NCBI GenBank assembly: GCA_002412625.1
Contig: DHVK01000023.1
Location: forward strand, 156,873-174,468
Origin: Cloacimonetes bacterium UBA5210
GTDB lineage: Bacteria; Cloacimonadota; Cloacimonadia; Cloacimonadales; Cloacimonadaceae
DNA length: 17,596 bases
Reading direction: 5' to 3'
Shown: in pieces, positions 16,124-17,596 of the stretch
Position numbering within the stretch: the stretch's first letter is position 1
Layout: each line of letters starts with the position of its first letter
Program-made: the position numbers and the translations under genes
The notes under the pieces: model-generated
Databases searched by the model: none
Seen by the model: the letters and a program-made list of their open reading frames with translations, nothing else
What the model was told of the DNA's origin: nothing

Positions 16124-17017
16124 CTATTTGGGCATCAAAATCCCGTGGCGCACACCTCTGCAGGTGGCAACCAAGTATGGCTGATCCGTTTGCTCCAGGA
16201 TATGGTGCATGATCATCACAGCCGGCAAAATGGTATCCACCCGGGCGGGTTCCATGCCGGGGATTCTGGCGATTGAGGTCAGATCCAGGGCGCGATACAT
16301 CTGGATCTGCCGAAACAGCTCGCCCTTCAGCAATCTGAAACCCTCTATCCCGGAATTCGGCATGCCGGCTTTACGCGCAGCGACCGACGCGCAGGTGTGA
16401 ACCGAACCGCCGGTGCCGATCACATTGCAGGACCCCGGCACTTTCCAGCGCAGGATTTTGTCAATTTCAAACAGCATACCCATATAGGCGCAATTCTTGA
16501 GCGGCATCGTTTTGCTATAGTTGCGGGACAAATCCACCGCCCCAAGCTTGAAACTATTGATGCTCTCGATCTTGCCGCCATAGACCTTCACGATCTCTGT
16601 GCTGGAACCGCCGATATCGAAGCAAACCGCCCGTTTCCGCTTTGGAATAAGGTCCCGAACGCCCAGAAATGCCGCTTCAGCCTCTTCCTGGGTACTCAGG
16701 ATCCGCAGGCTAAGCCCATGTTCGTGGGCTATACGGTCGATTATCTCCTGTTTGTTCCTGGCTCTGCGCAAAGCTTCGGTACCTATGAGCAGGTACTCTT
16801 GCGCATTCGGAAAGCGTTTCTTCACATCAATAATCGTATTCAACATGATTGCTATCGCATCTTCGGTGAGACAGCCGGACTCGTCAAGCCGGTCAGCCAA
16901 GCGTAGAGGCAGCCGGTAAAAGCTATTCTCCTCGCCGGTGGAACAGGACGCCGTCATCACCTTCGTGGCGTTTGAGCCATATTCAACCAATACACACAAG
17001 TCTTTCTCATCATTCAT
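16124..17017 (-). CDS. Ppx/GppA-family phosphatase (short form)
   Basis: 297 residues from the ATG at 17017. It belongs to the ASKHA-fold exopolyphosphatase/pppGpp phosphohydrolase family, which cleaves polyphosphate or pppGpp. Motifs: VEYGSNATKVM near the N-terminus (the phosphate-1 loop, usually D-x-GSN, here E-Y-GSN), GTEALRRARN, ILSTQEEAEAAFLG with the likely catalytic Glu, CFDIGGSSTEIV (phosphate-2 loop) and IGTGGSVHT. The length fits the two-domain short form without the C-terminal HD-like domains of E. coli Ppx, so I give no symbol. An upstream in-frame ATG at 17038 adds seven residues but lacks a ribosome binding site; GGAGG fits 17017. The gene stands alone, with about 290 nt of non-coding sequence upstream. 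Confidence 0.9.
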   Translation of the reverse strand: MNDEKDLCVLVEYGSNATKVMTASCSTGEENSFYRLPLRLADRLDESGCLTEDAIAIMLNTIIDVKKRFPNAQEYLLIGTEALRRARNKQEIIDRIAHEHGLSLRILSTQEEAEAAFLGVRDLIPKRKRAVCFDIGGSSTEIVKVYGGKIESINSFKLGAVDLSRNYSKTMPLKNCAYMGMLFEIDKILRWKVPGSCNVIGTGGSVHTCASVAARKAGMPNSGIEGFRLLKGELFRQIQMYRALDLTSIARIPGMEPARVDTILPAVMIMHHILEQTDQPYLVATCRGVRHGILMPK

Positions 17018-17022
17018 TATAT

Positions 17023-17027
17023 CCTCC
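17023..17027 (-). promoter_or_regulatory. Ribosome binding site of the Ppx/GppA gene
   Basis: GGAGG on the minus strand, 5 nt before the ATG at 17017. It decides this start against the ATG at 17038. Confidence 0.75.
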
Positions 17028-17174
17028 ATGTAGCACAATCAAAAATTCTATGTGCTCCACGAATATAGACTATCCCATCTCTGCCAAAATGCAAGGATTT
17101 ATCTCAAACTATTTTGTGATTCTTCATTCATTTTCAACTGATGCCCGTGCCCATCACTATTCATTCTATAGTAG

Positions 17175-17227
17175 TAAAGCTGATTTTAAGCTGTTATTGT
17201 CCCATGGGCACAGCACAATAACAGCTT
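17175..17227 (+). repeat. Dispersed 51-nt repeat, copy B, with perfect palindrome
   Basis: Bases 17175-17225 match copy A (10950-11000) at 41 of 51 positions without gaps. Within it, AAGCTGTTATTGT (17188-17200) and ACAATAACAGCTT (17215-17227) form a perfect 13-bp inverted repeat with a 14-nt spacer. No T-tract follows on either strand, so it is not a normal terminator. It lies about 160-210 nt upstream of the Ppx/GppA start, nearly the same distance and orientation as copy A relative to tpiA. The remaining 17018-17311 sequence shows nothing else I can name. Confidence 0.75.
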
Positions 17228-17311
17228 GACCTCAGGACAAACTCGAGCTGATGCAAAGGGCAGAAAGAGCCGGAGAAGCCCATTGAGCGCGGGAGATCCG
17301 TCTTTGGCAGC

Positions 17312-17596
17312 TTAGCTTCGCGTTTCCGGCAAGCGCACTATTGCCCAGTGTTCCTTTCTATCGTCAATGAGCGTGATGGATTTATCCGGCTGATCAAGTC
17401 CATCCAGGCTAACAAATTGCTCGGTGCCTGCTTCAGGATCTTTGATGAATTCTATATGATACACCGTTTCACGATAGCGATAGTGCAGCTTATAGCCCTG
17501 CCAGTGGGAAGGCAGGCAAGGACTGAAGCGCAGAGTGTTTTCGCGGCTGTCCAACCCCAGGAGCGACTCCAGGATCAGGGTGTACATCCAGGCTGA
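17312..17596 (-). CDS. GH94 / cyclic beta-glucan synthase-like protein, C-terminal end
   Basis: Only the last 94 residues are in the window; the reading frame is open to the right edge (begins S-A-W-M-Y). The pattern WMYTLILESLLGLDSRENTL, then FSPCLPSHWQGYKLHYRY and YHIEF, ending with DGLDQPDKSITLIDDRKEHW, is the usual C-terminus of GH94 enzymes (cellobiose/chitobiose phosphorylases and the NdvB-type cyclic beta-1,2-glucan synthases). Such proteins phosphorolyse beta-glucosides or trim and cyclise glucans. The short piece cannot separate these. No obvious terminator follows the stop; copy B of the dispersed repeat lies 87-137 nt downstream. Confidence 0.8.
   Translation of the reverse strand, partial: SAWMYTLILESLLGLDSRENTLRFSPCLPSHWQGYKLHYRYRETVYHIEFIKDPEAGTEQFVSLDGLDQPDKSITLIDDRKEHWAIVRLPETRS

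Noticed and set aside
17188..17227. Palindrome as a terminator for the GH94 gene
   Set aside because: No run of T follows the stem on either strand.

Overview
The window looks like a chromosomal segment of a Gram-negative bacterium with GC content a little above 50 % by eye. The left-edge histidine kinase has a KETAHQFGTP-type H-box, a form common in the Bacteroidota/FCB superphylum. Many genes have clear GGAG/GGAGG ribosome binding sites, which argues against Bacteroidota proper. The presence of a sigma54-type activator, Wzz/Wzy polysaccharide genes and a GH94 glucan phosphorylase/synthase end fits an FCB-type lineage such as Cloacimonadota. This placement is an inference of low to moderate confidence.

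Left two thirds (1-10776, all minus strand): one tightly packed run of eight genes, read right to left as tpiA, serS, an asparagine-synthetase-like gene, a large exported protein of glycoside-hydrolase-like shape, a Wzz-type chain-length protein, a Wzy/WaaL-type membrane protein, mazG, and a sensor kinase cut by the left edge. Most junctions abut or overlap by a few bases; the exceptions are 55 and 9 nt gaps. The run therefore joins two housekeeping genes to a small surface-polysaccharide module and then to a nucleotide-cleaning enzyme and a sensor.

Middle (10777-15596): a 449-nt divergent intergenic region holds one copy of a dispersed 51-nt repeat and a good promoter for the plus strand. 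It is followed by a three-gene plus-strand signalling operon: a small exported protein with a carboxypeptidase-regulatory-like domain, a histidine kinase whose outer part resembles an FG-GAP propeller, and an NtrC-type sigma54 response regulator. A clean intrinsic terminator ends the operon.

Right (15597-17596): about 530 nt without a convincing gene hold an unusual G-rich array of T(T/G)TAGGC motifs and strong hairpins, closed by a second plus-strand intrinsic terminator. This is the best candidate for an undescribed structured RNA or repeat element. A weak sigma54-like -24/-12 site lies just before it, next to the sigma54 regulator gene. On the minus strand follow a short Ppx/GppA phosphatase, an intergenic region with the second copy of the 51-nt repeat (here a near-perfect palindrome), and the C-terminal end of a GH94 protein cut by the right edge. 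No tRNA, rRNA, insertion sequence or CRISPR array was seen.
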